Assembly (NCBI GenBank): GCA_003216725.1
Contig: QCIL01000014.1
Span: 1 to 39,337 of the forward strand
DNA: 39,337 nt
DNA from: Prochlorococcus sp. AG-402-L18
GTDB taxonomy: Bacteria; Cyanobacteriota; Cyanobacteriia; PCC-6307; Cyanobiaceae
Reading direction: 5' to 3'
The notes below the pieces were generated by a model that saw nothing but the letters and a program-made list of their open reading frames with translations, was not told the DNA's origin and did no database searches. The translations under genes were made by a program, and so were the position numbers. Numbering within the stretch: the first letter of the stretch is position 1; each line of letters opens with the position of its first letter. Positions 1 through 9,795 of the stretch are shown piece after piece.

Positions 1-1
1 A

Positions 2-430
2 ATAATACTTGTGATTTTACAGTTTTTTATTATTAGCCTCCATTTTTTTTATTGGAAATTTATCCCAGAAAAACAAATAATTCAAGTTAGTCCTTTTTCT
101 TATTTAATGGGAATTTTAATTATCATAATCGCTTTCATAATGATGGTAGTTGCGATTAAAGACTTAGGAAGAAATTTATCACCTTTCCCAAGGCCTATAA
201 ATAATAGCACTCTTGTTAATTCAGGGATTTATAGATTTATGCGTCATCCTATGTATTATTCTTTAATATTTATTTCCTTAGGCGTTTTCATAACACAGCT
301 ATCTATTTATTATTTAATTTTATCAATAAGTCTGAGTTTAATAATTAAATTAAAGATTGATTTAGAAGAGAAATATTTACATAAAAAATTTAAGAATTAC
401 ATACTTTATAAAAATGAGGTCAAATATTAA
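2..430 (+). CDS. Isoprenylcysteine carboxyl methyltransferase-like membrane protein (5' end cut by window)
   Basis: The reading frame is open to the left edge, so the gene probably begins before the window; a GTG at 11 is the first in-frame start visible and gives 139 residues. The protein is strongly hydrophobic with about three membrane-spanning stretches. It carries the ICMT/PEMT-type signature: an N-L-S-P-F-P-x-P segment, then G-I-Y-R-F-M-R-H-P-M-Y (the SAM-binding RHP-M-Y motif), then a late E-E before a basic tail. Family members methylate carboxyl or amino groups of membrane-embedded substrates; which substrate is used here cannot be told. It ends 12 bases before recB on the same strand and may share its transcript, with no obvious functional tie. 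Confidence 0.7.
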   Translation: MILVILQFFIISLHFFYWKFIPEKQIIQVSPFSYLMGILIIIIAFIMMVVAIKDLGRNLSPFPRPINNSTLVNSGIYRFMRHPMYYSLIFISLGVFITQLSIYYLILSISLSLIIKLKIDLEEKYLHKKFKNYILYKNEVKY

Positions 431-442
431 TTAAATAGAGAT

Positions 443-3400
443 ATGGATATTAATAAAATTAAATTAGATAATAAATTTAAATTAATAGAAGCAAGTGCGG
501 GAACTGGCAAAAGTTTTACTCTGGCTCACATAGTTTTAAGAAATGTTTTAGAGAAAAAAATTAACCCTAGTGAAATACTTTTATTAAGTTTTACAAAAAA
601 TACATGTTCTGAATTACGAGATAAAATACTTTTGAGATTTAAAGATTTAAAATTATATTTACAAAATCATAATGAAAGTAAGATAGATAAAACTCTTAAG
701 GATTGGTATCTAGAATTTAAAGAAAAGGAAAAATCTAAGGAAAAAATTATATCTGAAATTGATAATTTTGTTAATGAAATTTACAAGTTACAAGTAACCA
801 CATTTCATGCTTTTTGTAATAATATTATTGATGAATATAGTATTGAAATAGGTGTCACTCAAGATCCATGCATTGAGAATAATTTAGATGATTTGTATAA
901 AGATGTAATAGATAATTTGTGGATGGAGGATTTCTTAAACCTTCATCCAAAAATAATTTCAGCAGTTACCCAAAAAAAAATAAGTTCTAGATTTGGAAGT
1001 AGAATCAATAAGTCCTTTTTTGTCGAAATTTTAAAAAATATTGATCAAGAAAATATTTGTAAATTTCAAATAAATAATAAATATAAGATTATTGATTTAG
1101 ATAGTTATTTTAAAAAGTTTTTGTATTCTAGTTGGAATGAGTTTTGTGTTGAATGGAATAAGAAAGGTAATGAATTGTTTTTACAACTTATAGAGTTGGG
1201 AAAATTAATTAAGGATAATGGTGGTAAAAGTCAAGTATATGCAGCAAAACCGAGAAATGATAAGTTTAATCAAATAATTTGTTGGATAGGAGAGATTAAT
1301 AAAAAGCTTGATTCAAATAATGTGATTGAGTTTCTGTCTGATATTTCTAAAGATGATCTCTTATTTAAATATTTTTATAAAGAAAATATTTATAAAGAAA
1401 TTAATAAACATAATTTAAAATTAGATTTTACTAAATTTAATTTACTACAACATAAAATTTATAAAATAAAAGAAGGTTTCTATACTGAATTTGTAAGAAT
1501 ATTTACCCAATTAGCTTATATAAAATTAATTGAATTAAAGAAAAGTTTTTCTATTTTTAATTTTAATGATCTTATAAAGACTGTAGAAAATACATTTCTA
1601 GATTCAGAAATTAGTAATAATAGTACTCTATCTATAATTCAAAAAAGATTTAAATGTGTCTTAGTAGATGAGTTTCAAGATACAGACAATACTCAGTGGA
1701 ATTTAATAAAAAAGTTCTTTAATACTAAAAATCATTTTTTACTTTGTGTTGGTGATCCAAAACAAGCAATCTACAAATTTAGGGGTGGAGATATTGAAAC
1801 TTATTTAGATGCAAGATCAAATGCAATTGAAGTTTTTAGTCTTACAGATAACTATAGAACCTCAAAAAAGTTACTGGATGTTATTAATAAACTTTATAAA
1901 AATGGACTAAAAGAATCAAAACTTAACTATAGAAAATTAACATCTAGAGTTAATGAAAATATTAATTCTGAATTTAAATCTAATGATGTATTTGAAATTG
2001 TAGAATTTTCAAAAAAAGATTCTGAGATAGAGGATCTTGTAACTCATTACATAGTTAATTTTATTTTAAATAATAAAGAAGTTGATATTAATAAAATTGC
2101 CATACTTACATTAAATAATTCTCAATGCTTAGATTTGAAAAACAAATTAAATCATTTTAATATTCCATGCAAAATCCAAAATAAACAAAATATTTTTGAT
2201 ACGGAAGCAAGTTCTCTATTATTTTTATTCATTGACTGTTTAATAAATCCGAGAAATTTTAAAATTATAACTTTGCTTGCTACTTCAAAATTTATAGAAA
2301 TTGAGTTAGAAGAATTACTTGATGATGGAATTAGTAAAAATTTAGCAATTTTGCTTAATAAATGTATTACTTGGTCCGAAGAACTAAGGGAAAAAGGTTT
2401 TTTGAATATTGTTAATGAAATTCTCATAAATTATAAGTCATCCTCAATAATTCAAGATTTAGATTTAAATTCAAATTTATTTCAACTTTCAGAAATTGTT
2501 GAAATAGAATTAATTAAAAATGATTTTAATCTCAATAAAGTTTTTAACTGGTATAAAAATCAGTTAGATCATTCTCTAAGAATTTGTACTGGAGAAGATT
2601 TTTTGGCGAAGAATTATAATCTTCAAAATGGAATTAATCTTTATACTATTCATAGCAGTAAAGGCCTCGAATTTGACATGGTCCTATGTCCATATCTCTC
2701 GATTATTTCTAATAACTTAAATAAAATTAAAGGACCTCTTTGGAAATCAAATATTGATAGAAACATATACATTAATATCTCTAACAATTATCCGAAAGTT
2801 GAAAAATTTAAACTAATAGAAGAAAAAGATTTATTTAAAGAGAGTGAGAGGTTAATTTATGTAGCCCTTACAAGGAGTAAATATAAACTTATAGTTTTTA
2901 ATGATTTAGAAGATACAAATAATATTTTAAATAATGATTTAATCAATAATTTGGAAAATATTAATATTTACAAGTCTGCTTTTGAAGATAGGATAGAAGA
3001 AGAGAAAATTAAAGAAATTTTTGCTAAGTTTCGAATTAATGGATTGATTAATAATCTTTGGAAAATCGAGAAAGTTAATAAAAAAATATCTAAAGAATTT
3101 AAAAATGATCAATTTATTTCCTATTCAAGTTATTCTTCTTGGATACGTAAAGATAAAAATATTGATGCAGTCATTAATCAATATAAGGATTATGAAGATA
3201 ATATATCAATTATTAAAGACTCTGATTTTAAGAAATCAAAGAATTATCCTAATTATTATTTTTATCCAAATCCACTAAGTGAATTTCCAAAAGGAACTAT
3301 TGCCGGAACTTGCTTGCACAAAATAATTGAAAGATTTGAATTTAGAAACAATAGTAATCAAGAATTAATTGATTTAATTATTGAGGAATTGAACTTTCAT

Positions 3401-4069
3401 CAAATAGATCCTTCTTTGGCTTTTAAAGTAAAAGATGCGATTTTAAGAATTATAAATATATCTTTAGGAAGTAAATTACAAAATAAGAAACTAGTTGATA
3501 TCCCGAATGAATACTTACTTAAGGAGGTTAAATATGATTTAACTCTATCTTATGGAGGAAGAACTATAAATTCTGATGACATATCAAAATGTTTTCTTTT
3601 AGATCAGGAATATGAATTTGGTGAAGAATATGCAAACAAAATAAATGATCTTCAAATTATGAATAAAGGCTTTCATTCAGGATGTATTGATTGTATTTTC
3701 CCTATAGGGAATACATTAGAAGATAGTAAATGGTGGGTAATTGATTGGAAAAGTAACTTAATTTCTGGAAGTGATAATAGTGATTGTTTACCAATAAACT
3801 ATAACTATAAAAATATGAGGGATGAAATGATTAAACATCATTATCCCTTGCAATCTCATCTTTATTTATTAGCCTTGCATAGATTATTAAAGTGGCGACT
3901 AAAAAATTATCAACCACATAAACATTTAGGAGGATATATTTATTTGTTTTTAAAGGGATTACCAGATTTTGAATTGTTTGAAAAATCTAATTCGAATGAT
4001 ATATCTCCAGGTGTTTTTATTAGTAATGCTCCTTTAAAGCGAATTAATTATTTAGATAAACTTTTTTAG
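443..4069 (+). CDS. recB: RecB, helicase-nuclease subunit of exonuclease V
   Basis: This 1208-residue protein is a UvrD/Rep-type (SF1) DNA helicase with a C-terminal nuclease. Visible motifs in order: Walker A E-A-S-A-G-T-G-K-S (residues 16-24), an insertion, motif II L-V-D-E-F-Q-D-T-D around D409, G-D-P-K-Q-A-I-Y-K-F-R-G-G-D, T-I-H-S-S-K-G-L-E-F, and R-L-I-Y-V-A-L-T-R-S-K. The nuclease part has G-T-C-L-H-K-I-I-E-R-F, then D-W-K-S at D1101-K1103, then Q-S-H-L-Y, so the catalytic site looks intact. RecB normally works with RecC and RecD to resect double-strand breaks. recD follows one base later; recC is not in this window. The ATG at 443 has a weak AGAG just upstream. Confidence 0.95.
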   Translation: MDINKIKLDNKFKLIEASAGTGKSFTLAHIVLRNVLEKKINPSEILLLSFTKNTCSELRDKILLRFKDLKLYLQNHNESKIDKTLKDWYLEFKEKEKSKEKIISEIDNFVNEIYKLQVTTFHAFCNNIIDEYSIEIGVTQDPCIENNLDDLYKDVIDNLWMEDFLNLHPKIISAVTQKKISSRFGSRINKSFFVEILKNIDQENICKFQINNKYKIIDLDSYFKKFLYSSWNEFCVEWNKKGNELFLQLIELGKLIKDNGGKSQVYAAKPRNDKFNQIICWIGEINKKLDSNNVIEFLSDISKDDLLFKYFYKENIYKEINKHNLKLDFTKFNLLQHKIYKIKEGFYTEFVRIFTQLAYIKLIELKKSFSIFNFNDLIKTVENTFLDSEISNNSTLSIIQKRFKCVLVDEFQDTDNTQWNLIKKFFNTKNHFLLCVGDPKQAIYKFRGGDIETYLDARSNAIEVFSLTDNYRTSKKLLDVINKLYKNGLKESKLNYRKLTSRVNENINSEFKSNDVFEIVEFSKKDSEIEDLVTHYIVNFILNNKEVDINKIAILTLNNSQCLDLKNKLNHFNIPCKIQNKQNIFDTEASSLLFLFIDCLINPRNFKIITLLATSKFIEIELEELLDDGISKNLAILLNKCITWSEELREKGFLNIVNEILINYKSSSIIQDLDLNSNLFQLSEIVEIELIKNDFNLNKVFNWYKNQLDHSLRICTGEDFLAKNYNLQNGINLYTIHSSKGLEFDMVLCPYLSIISNNLNKIKGPLWKSNIDRNIYINISNNYPKVEKFKLIEEKDLFKESERLIYVALTRSKYKLIVFNDLEDTNNILNNDLINNLENINIYKSAFEDRIEEEKIKEIFAKFRINGLINNLWKIEKVNKKISKEFKNDQFISYSSYSSWIRKDKNIDAVINQYKDYEDNISIIKDSDFKKSKNYPNYYFYPNPLSEFPKGTIAGTCLHKIIERFEFRNNSNQELIDLIIEELNFHQIDPSLAFKVKDAILRIINISLGSKLQNKKLVDIPNEYLLKEVKYDLTLSYGGRTINSDDISKCFLLDQEYEFGEEYANKINDLQIMNKGFHSGCIDCIFPIGNTLEDSKWWVIDWKSNLISGSDNSDCLPINYNYKNMRDEMIKHHYPLQSHLYLLALHRLLKWRLKNYQPHKHLGGYIYLFLKGLPDFELFEKSNSNDISPGVFISNAPLKRINYLDKLF

Positions 4070-4070
4070 A

Positions 4071-5774
4071 ATGATAAAAACGACTATGGATTTTGAAAGA
4101 TTCCAATATGATCATATATTTAATTTAATCTTAGGTATTTTTGAATTCAATGAAAAAAAATATGGTAATTTCGTAAAAGATACAATAAAGATTTTATTAG
4201 AATTTGAAAAAAACGGCGAAACTATTATTGATGTAGATAATAGTTTAATAATCTTTGAAATATTAGAAGATGGTTGGCCCAATAAACATTTAGATGTTCT
4301 AAAAAATATAGGCTTGATAGGCTCTCTTAATTCTCCATTCGTATTATTAGATAGAAAATTATCGCTTGCGAAATGGTCAACAAAGATAGAAAGAGTTATT
4401 AATTTATTTTTAAAAAAAATTGATACCAATATTTTAACTAATTCGATAATTTATGAAGATTATAATAAAATTAATCAAATTAAAAATATATTTAAATATT
4501 CAAACTTAGTTTTCCTTCAAGGAGGACCAGGAACAGGTAAAACAACTTTAATAATAAATTTAATTTTTGAACTTCTGGGTATTGACAACTTTTTAAATAT
4601 TGGTTTGTCAGCTCCTACAGGTAAAGCTACAGCTCGTCTAAAAGAATCTCTTAATAATAAAAAAAATATTTCCTCTAGTAAATTTTTAAATCAAATAGAA
4701 TTTCAAACTTTACATAGATGGATTTTAAATTCTCAAAATAAATCTCTTAAGTTGAAATTTAAACTAAAAGAACTTGATATTTTCATAATTGATGAAATGT
4801 CAATGGTTAATATCGATTTGATTGAATCAGTTTTAAGTTTACTAGCAAAGGACTGTAAAATTATTTTAGTTGGAGATAAAAATCAATTGTCTCCAGTAAA
4901 TAACTGTTCTATTTGGAATTATTTGTTTGAATATTGTGAAAATAATACAATTAACTCTTGTGTAGTAAATTTAAATAAAACTTATAGAAATATTGGAGAT
5001 GTAGCATTAATTAGTAGTTTAATATTTAATAATAATTATTCTTTACTCAATCAAAAGATAAAAGAATTAGAAAAAGATAATAAATCAAAAGAAGTTAATA
5101 TTATAAAAAGTAGAGGAAAAGATATTCCAAAAAATTTAATTTTTTCAATTACAAGTCATCTTAATAAGTTAAATATTTCAACTTCAAATTTAAGTAAAAA
5201 AAAATATATATTTGATGAGAGAATTGATAATTTATTGCTTAATGAAAAAGATTTACTAGACAAGATATTCCTGGATTTGCAAAGTCACTTGATTTTATGT
5301 GAAAAAAATTCTGGAATATGGGGGGTTGAATATTTGAATGAAATTATTTTTGGTCAAAAAAAACCCTATGACCTCAAAAATCTGAACGAGGGTGTTCCAA
5401 TCATGTGTACAAAAAATAATAATGAACTTGGATTGTCAAATGGCGATATTGGCGTACTTATCGGTTTAAAAAATGAAAGAAAATATCTTTTTAGAAAATT
5501 TAATGATAATAATGAAGAAATTGTTGTATTAATTGATCCATCTAATTTAGAAAATGTTGTACCTGCAATAGCTATTACAATTCATAAATCTCAAGGAAGT
5601 GAATCTGAGAAAGTAAGCATTTTATGGTCCCAAAAATATAAAATAAAACAAAATAAGATGGAACTGAAAAAAGAAGATGAAAATATCTTTTGCAGAGATA
5701 ATTTTGAAAGAAGGCTACTTTATACTGCTGTTACAAGAGCGAAAAAATTTCTAGATATATATTATTTAAATTAA
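4071..5774 (+). CDS. recD: RecD, helicase subunit of exonuclease V
   Basis: A 567-residue SF1 5'-3' helicase. Walker A is Q-G-G-P-G-T-G-K-T (residues 150-158), Walker B is I-D-E-M-S-M around D241, followed by G-D-K-N-Q-L-S-P-V, then near the C-terminus T-I-H-K-S-Q-G-S-E and L-L-Y-T-A-V-T-R-A-K-K. This is the RecD arrangement with the UvrD-like C-terminal domain. The N-terminal region (about 1-130) is poorly conserved, as is usual for the part that contacts RecB/RecC. The start lies one base after the recB stop, so the two are almost certainly one transcript and translationally coupled. A second in-frame ATG at 4086 is possible. The length is slightly short for the family but no motif is missing. 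Confidence 0.94.
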   Translation: MIKTTMDFERFQYDHIFNLILGIFEFNEKKYGNFVKDTIKILLEFEKNGETIIDVDNSLIIFEILEDGWPNKHLDVLKNIGLIGSLNSPFVLLDRKLSLAKWSTKIERVINLFLKKIDTNILTNSIIYEDYNKINQIKNIFKYSNLVFLQGGPGTGKTTLIINLIFELLGIDNFLNIGLSAPTGKATARLKESLNNKKNISSSKFLNQIEFQTLHRWILNSQNKSLKLKFKLKELDIFIIDEMSMVNIDLIESVLSLLAKDCKIILVGDKNQLSPVNNCSIWNYLFEYCENNTINSCVVNLNKTYRNIGDVALISSLIFNNNYSLLNQKIKELEKDNKSKEVNIIKSRGKDIPKNLIFSITSHLNKLNISTSNLSKKKYIFDERIDNLLLNEKDLLDKIFLDLQSHLILCEKNSGIWGVEYLNEIIFGQKKPYDLKNLNEGVPIMCTKNNNELGLSNGDIGVLIGLKNERKYLFRKFNDNNEEIVVLIDPSNLENVVPAIAITIHKSQGSESEKVSILWSQKYKIKQNKMELKKEDENIFCRDNFERRLLYTAVTRAKKFLDIYYLN

Positions 5775-5847
5775 ACCTTATTTTTGAGAAATTAGTAAGA
5801 TTTTAACCCCAAGATGTTAGATTAATAACTCGGCTCTGAAAGGCTAG

Positions 5848-5906
5848 TCAACAATTAAGTAAATTTAGATATTTGTTGAATGCCTAATCAGATGATAATT
5901 GGGCAT
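5848..5906 (+). promoter_or_regulatory. Two adjacent hairpins in the leader of the DEAD-box helicase gene
   Basis: Two inverted repeats abut each other. The first pairs TCAACAA (5848-5854) with TTGTTGA (5873-5879) around an 18-base AT-rich loop. The second pairs ATGCCTAAT (5880-5888) with ATTGGGCAT (5898-5906), nine pairs including one G-U, around a nine-base loop. The second ends five bases before the ATG at 5912, where a ribosome must bind, and there is no clear Shine-Dalgarno sequence outside it. A temperature- or helicase-sensitive translational switch is inferred; the sequence shows only the potential to fold. Confidence 0.45.
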
Positions 5907-5911
5907 TTAAA

Positions 5912-7693
5912 ATGGTTTTAAAAAAAGATCGCAACTCAGTTGATAATGGGCAGGGTAAATCTGAGAATGATGATACTTCCCTACTTGAAAAAAAGAACTT
6001 AGAAAACAAAACAAAATTCAAAACGCCACCTTTAGAAGTATCAAAAGAAAATGATAATGAGAATGGATTTCTCGATTTTGGCTTTAATCAATCGATCTTA
6101 AATTCATTAAGAAATAAAGGATACAAAAATCCAACACCTATCCAAAAAGCTGCAATTCCAGAACTTATGTTAGGTAGGGATTTATTAGGCCAAGCTCAAA
6201 CTGGAACAGGAAAGACTGCAGCTTTTGCATTACCATTAATAGAAAAACTTTCAGATAATAAAGAATTAAATGCCAAGGTTTTAGTTATGACCCCTACTAG
6301 AGAGTTGGCAACTCAAGTGGCAGAATCTTTTAAAAGTTATAGTTCTGAATCAAGTGATTTTAAGACAGTTGCAATATATGGAGGCACTGACTATCGAAAT
6401 CAAATTTCTGCATTAAAAAGAAAAGTTGACGTAGTAGTTGGAACCCCTGGGCGAATAATGGATCATATAAGGCAGGGTACTTTTAAAATAAATGGCATAA
6501 ATTGTCTTGTTTTAGATGAGGCCGATGAAATGTTAAATATGGGTTTCCTAGAAGATATTGAATGGATAATAGATCAACTTCCGAAAAATAAACAGATGGT
6601 ATTGTTTTCAGCAACAATGCCTAATGAGATTAAAAACATAGCAAAAAAATATCTAAATGATCCCGCCGAAATATTAATCAAAAGTGTCAAAAAAGAGACC
6701 CAATTAATTTCTCAAAAATTTCTATATGTCCAAAGGCATCATAAATTAGATGCTTTAAAAAGAATACTAGAACTTAATAACGAGGGAGTTATAATTTTTG
6801 TAAGGACAAAATTACTTACTACTTCAATAGCTGAAGCATTAGAGAATTCAGGTCATACTGTAGCAGTGCTTAATGGTGATATTCCTCAAAATCAAAGAGA
6901 AAATACTGTAGATAGATTAAAAAAAGGATTTATTGATATTCTTGTTGCAACTGATGTAGCAGCCAGAGGATTAGATGTCGAGAGGATAAAACTTGTTGTT
7001 AATTACGATTTTCCTTTTGATAAAGAAACATATACTCATAGAATTGGACGAACTGGAAGGGCAGGCAGATCTGGAGAGGCAATTCTATTTGTTAACCAAA
7101 GAGAAAGACATTTTTTAAGAAACTTAGAAAACTCAACAAGAACTAAGATTGAAGAAATTAATATACCAAGCAATAAAATAATAAATGAAAAAAGGATGGA
7201 GAAACTTATAGAGAATGTTAATGAGAGTTCTTTAGCTAAAGAAGAATATGAAGAAAATAAAGCTTTGATTATTGATGTACTAGATAATTTAAAAGAAAAA
7301 TACTCTATGGATGACTCTAATATTGCAATGGCGGCGATTAATTTAGTAATAGGCAATAAAGCATTTTTTGTAAATGAAGATGATTCTTGGATTCATAAAC
7401 AAAATAATACTGACCGAAATAGATCAAATAGAAATGGTAATATTCGCATCAGAAATTCAAATAGAAGAAATAATTATCAAAATGATTCTTTTGAAACCTA
7501 CAAATTTAACTTCGGTAAATTTGATGGTGTCAGAGTTGCAAATATTATATCCTCAATCTGTAATTCAACTAATATAAATGGCAGATCCATAGGAAAGATC
7601 CAGATATTTAATGATTATAGTTTGGTTGATTTACCTAGAGATCTGCATAGAGAAACTAAAAATAAATTAAAAAAAATTAAAGTAAGAAACTAA
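5912..7693 (+). CDS. deaD: DEAD-box ATP-dependent RNA helicase (DeaD/CsdA type)
   Basis: A 593-residue RNA helicase. An acidic, Asn/Lys-rich head (1-50) precedes the Q-motif region F-G-F-N... with P-T-P-I-Q. Then follow A-Q-T-G-T-G-K-T, P-T-R-E-L-A-T-Q, T-P-G-R, D-E-A-D (D202), S-A-T, V-A-T-D-V-A-A-R-G-L-D-V and H-R-I-G-R-T-G-R-A-G-R. After the helicase core comes an Asn/Arg-rich low-complexity spacer (about 495-525) and a C-terminal DbpA-type RNA-binding fold (about 530-593). This layout matches DeaD/CsdA helicases, which unwind structured mRNA and rRNA and in cyanobacteria often respond to cold or redox state. The gene has its own 137-base leader with two hairpins, so separate regulation from recBD is likely. 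Confidence 0.93.
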   Translation: MVLKKDRNSVDNGQGKSENDDTSLLEKKNLENKTKFKTPPLEVSKENDNENGFLDFGFNQSILNSLRNKGYKNPTPIQKAAIPELMLGRDLLGQAQTGTGKTAAFALPLIEKLSDNKELNAKVLVMTPTRELATQVAESFKSYSSESSDFKTVAIYGGTDYRNQISALKRKVDVVVGTPGRIMDHIRQGTFKINGINCLVLDEADEMLNMGFLEDIEWIIDQLPKNKQMVLFSATMPNEIKNIAKKYLNDPAEILIKSVKKETQLISQKFLYVQRHHKLDALKRILELNNEGVIIFVRTKLLTTSIAEALENSGHTVAVLNGDIPQNQRENTVDRLKKGFIDILVATDVAARGLDVERIKLVVNYDFPFDKETYTHRIGRTGRAGRSGEAILFVNQRERHFLRNLENSTRTKIEEINIPSNKIINEKRMEKLIENVNESSLAKEEYEENKALIIDVLDNLKEKYSMDDSNIAMAAINLVIGNKAFFVNEDDSWIHKQNNTDRNRSNRNGNIRIRNSNRRNNYQNDSFETYKFNFGKFDGVRVANIISSICNSTNINGRSIGKIQIFNDYSLVDLPRDLHRETKNKLKKIKVRN

Positions 7694-7702
7694 TAATAGA
7701 TA

Positions 7703-7996
7703 ATGAGAGCTAGCAAATATAAATTCTTTCTTTTGGTGAATTTAATGATTCTATTCAACTCTTTTAATAATTATTATTTAGCTCAAACGAAACAAAATTC
7801 AATTATAAAATTATTCTGTCTTCAGAGTGTCAAGGAGGAGATGTTGAAAGCAGAAATGGTATATAGTGAAGAAATGGCAAAAGAAATCTGTAACTGTTAC
7901 CACGAAGAATTTATAAAAACTGCAAGCCATCAAGATGCAAAAACAAAATGTAAATTAGAAATTAAAAATAACTTAAATCATAATAGAAAAATTTAA
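7703..7996 (+). CDS. Small exported cysteine-containing protein, function unknown
   Basis: A 97-residue protein with a basic start and a hydrophobic stretch (about residues 8-27, ending Y-Y-L-A-Q) that reads as a signal peptide or single anchor. The remainder is charged and helical, with four cysteines: C39, C63 and C65 (a C-x-C pair) and C83. In an exported protein these could form disulfides or bind a metal. I do not recognise a named family. It begins nine bases after the helicase stop and ends ten bases before the ABC exporter, so it probably rides in the same transcript. The compact spacing and plausible signal sequence make it a likely real gene. Confidence 0.7.
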   Translation: MRASKYKFFLLVNLMILFNSFNNYYLAQTKQNSIIKLFCLQSVKEEMLKAEMVYSEEMAKEICNCYHEEFIKTASHQDAKTKCKLEIKNNLNHNRKI

Positions 7997-8006
7997 TTGC
8001 GATCTT

Positions 8007-9779
8007 ATGAGATCTAAGAACAATCAGAATCCAATTATTAGACTTTATTTGAATCTTATTGAAGAAAGAAGATTACTATTTTTTGCTTTTTTTAGTTCCA
8101 TAATTAATAAAATATTAGATTTAGCCCCACCTGTAATAATTGGTCTTGCGGTGGATATCGTTGTAAAGGAACAGAATTCATGGATTTCTGGTTTTGGGAT
8201 AAAAGAAGTTCCATTACAATTAATTTTTCTTGCATTTGCATCAGGAATCGTTTGGTCAGGTGAATCTTCTTTTGAATATTTATATTCAGTTTTATGGAGA
8301 AATTTGGCTCAGCTATCCCAACATAAATTAAGAATAAAAGCTTATGAGCATATACAGGAATTAGATATGGATTTTTTTGAAAATGATAATACTGGAAGAT
8401 TATTATCTATTTTGAATGATGATATAAATCAACTCGAGAGATTTCTAGACCAAGGTGCTAATCAAATTATTCAGTTATTTATAACTGTATTAATAATTGG
8501 GGGCACTATGATTTTTGTTGCTCCAAAAATTGCTTTATTTGCTTTCTTTCCTATTCCAATTATATTTTTAGGATCAATTAAATTTCAAAGGAATCTTGCT
8601 CCAAAATATAGAGATGTAAGAAATAAAGCTGGGCTTTTGGCATCAAGACTTAATAATAATTTAAGTGGAATTCTGACCATTAAAAGTTTTACTAAAGAGA
8701 AATGGGAGCTAAATAGATTAAATAAAGAAAGTCTTGCTTATCAAAGAAGTAATAAGGCTGCAATAAAATTATCTTCAGCTTTTATACCTCTCATAAGATT
8801 TGCAATATTATTTGCCTTTATAGCAATTCTATTAATTGGAGGGTTCCAAACTTGGAATAATACACTTAATGTAGGTACTTATAGTTTTTTAGTATTTATT
8901 ACACAAAGACTATTATGGCCTTTAACCACTTTGGGACATGTTTTAGATGATTTTCAGAGATCTATGGCATCAATAGATAGAGTAATTGATCTCATAGATA
9001 CGCCTATAAAAATTAAAGATGGAAAAATAAAAGTTGAACCTAAAGATGTTAAAGGAGAAATTATTTTTAATAATATAAATTTTAATTATCCTAGAAGAGA
9101 TTTAACTTTAAAAAATATAAATTTCAAAGTTGAAAAAAACTCAACATTAGGAATTGTTGGGTTAACTGGTTCTGGTAAAAGTACAATAATAAAACTTCTT
9201 CTTAGGATTTATGATAGTAATAATGGCTCAATAACCTTAGATGGCATTTCTATTAAAGAAATAAATTTGAGGAATTTAAGAAAGTGCATATCTCTAGTAA
9301 GTCAGGAAACTTATTTATTTCATGGTAGTGTACAAGAAAATATAGCTTATGGCTCAATTAATCCAAGTTTTAAAGACATTATTAAGGCTTCAAAGATTGC
9401 CGAAGCTCATAAATTTATTGAACAATTGCCAGAGGGTTATAAAACCATAGTAGGAGAAAGGGGGCAAAGGCTCTCAGGAGGTCAACGCCAAAGAATTGCC
9501 TTGGCTAGAGCTGTTTTAAAGGATGCACCAATATTAATATTAGATGAGGCTACGGCATCAGTTGATAATGAAACAGAGGCTTTAATTCAAAAATCATTAT
9601 CTAAAATCACAAAAGAAAGAACCACTATCGTAATAGCTCATAGATTAAGCACTATAAAAAATGCGGATAACATTATAGTTATTGATAAGGGTAGAATCGT
9701 TGAAAGTGGAAAACATGAAAACCTTTTAAATCAGAACAAAACATATGCTGATTTATGGAATGTTCAAGTAGGAATTTAA
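8007..9779 (+). CDS. ABC exporter, MsbA/multidrug type (fused membrane and ATPase domains)
   Basis: A 590-residue half-transporter expected to work as a homodimer. The N-terminal half (about 20-325) is a six-helix ABC exporter membrane domain. The C-terminal half is a complete ATPase: Walker A G-L-T-G-S-G-K-S-T (385-393), Q-loop S-Q-E-T, signature R-L-S-G-G-Q-R-Q-R-I, Walker B I-L-I-L-D-E-A, D-loop A-S-V-D, and H-loop I-A-H-R-L-S-T-I. Such proteins flip lipids, lipid A cores, peptides or drugs outward; the cargo cannot be read from sequence, and msbA is a common but unproven label. It lies 3' of the helicase and small exported protein genes and converges tail-to-tail with psbP, with 16 bases between them. 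Confidence 0.9.
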   Translation: MRSKNNQNPIIRLYLNLIEERRLLFFAFFSSIINKILDLAPPVIIGLAVDIVVKEQNSWISGFGIKEVPLQLIFLAFASGIVWSGESSFEYLYSVLWRNLAQLSQHKLRIKAYEHIQELDMDFFENDNTGRLLSILNDDINQLERFLDQGANQIIQLFITVLIIGGTMIFVAPKIALFAFFPIPIIFLGSIKFQRNLAPKYRDVRNKAGLLASRLNNNLSGILTIKSFTKEKWELNRLNKESLAYQRSNKAAIKLSSAFIPLIRFAILFAFIAILLIGGFQTWNNTLNVGTYSFLVFITQRLLWPLTTLGHVLDDFQRSMASIDRVIDLIDTPIKIKDGKIKVEPKDVKGEIIFNNINFNYPRRDLTLKNINFKVEKNSTLGIVGLTGSGKSTIIKLLLRIYDSNNGSITLDGISIKEINLRNLRKCISLVSQETYLFHGSVQENIAYGSINPSFKDIIKASKIAEAHKFIEQLPEGYKTIVGERGQRLSGGQRQRIALARAVLKDAPILILDEATASVDNETEALIQKSLSKITKERTTIVIAHRLSTIKNADNIIVIDKGRIVESGKHENLLNQNKTYADLWNVQVGI

Positions 9780-9795
9780 TATAAAATTTCTAAAA

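Noticed and set aside
7036..7356. Open reading frame of 106 codons on the minus strand inside deaD
   Set aside because: It is antisense to conserved helicase motifs and has the Ser/Leu/Ile-rich composition of a shadow frame. The same holds for 2152-2427, 4112-4429, 22020-22334, 26585-26857, 36665-37033 and 37685-38023.
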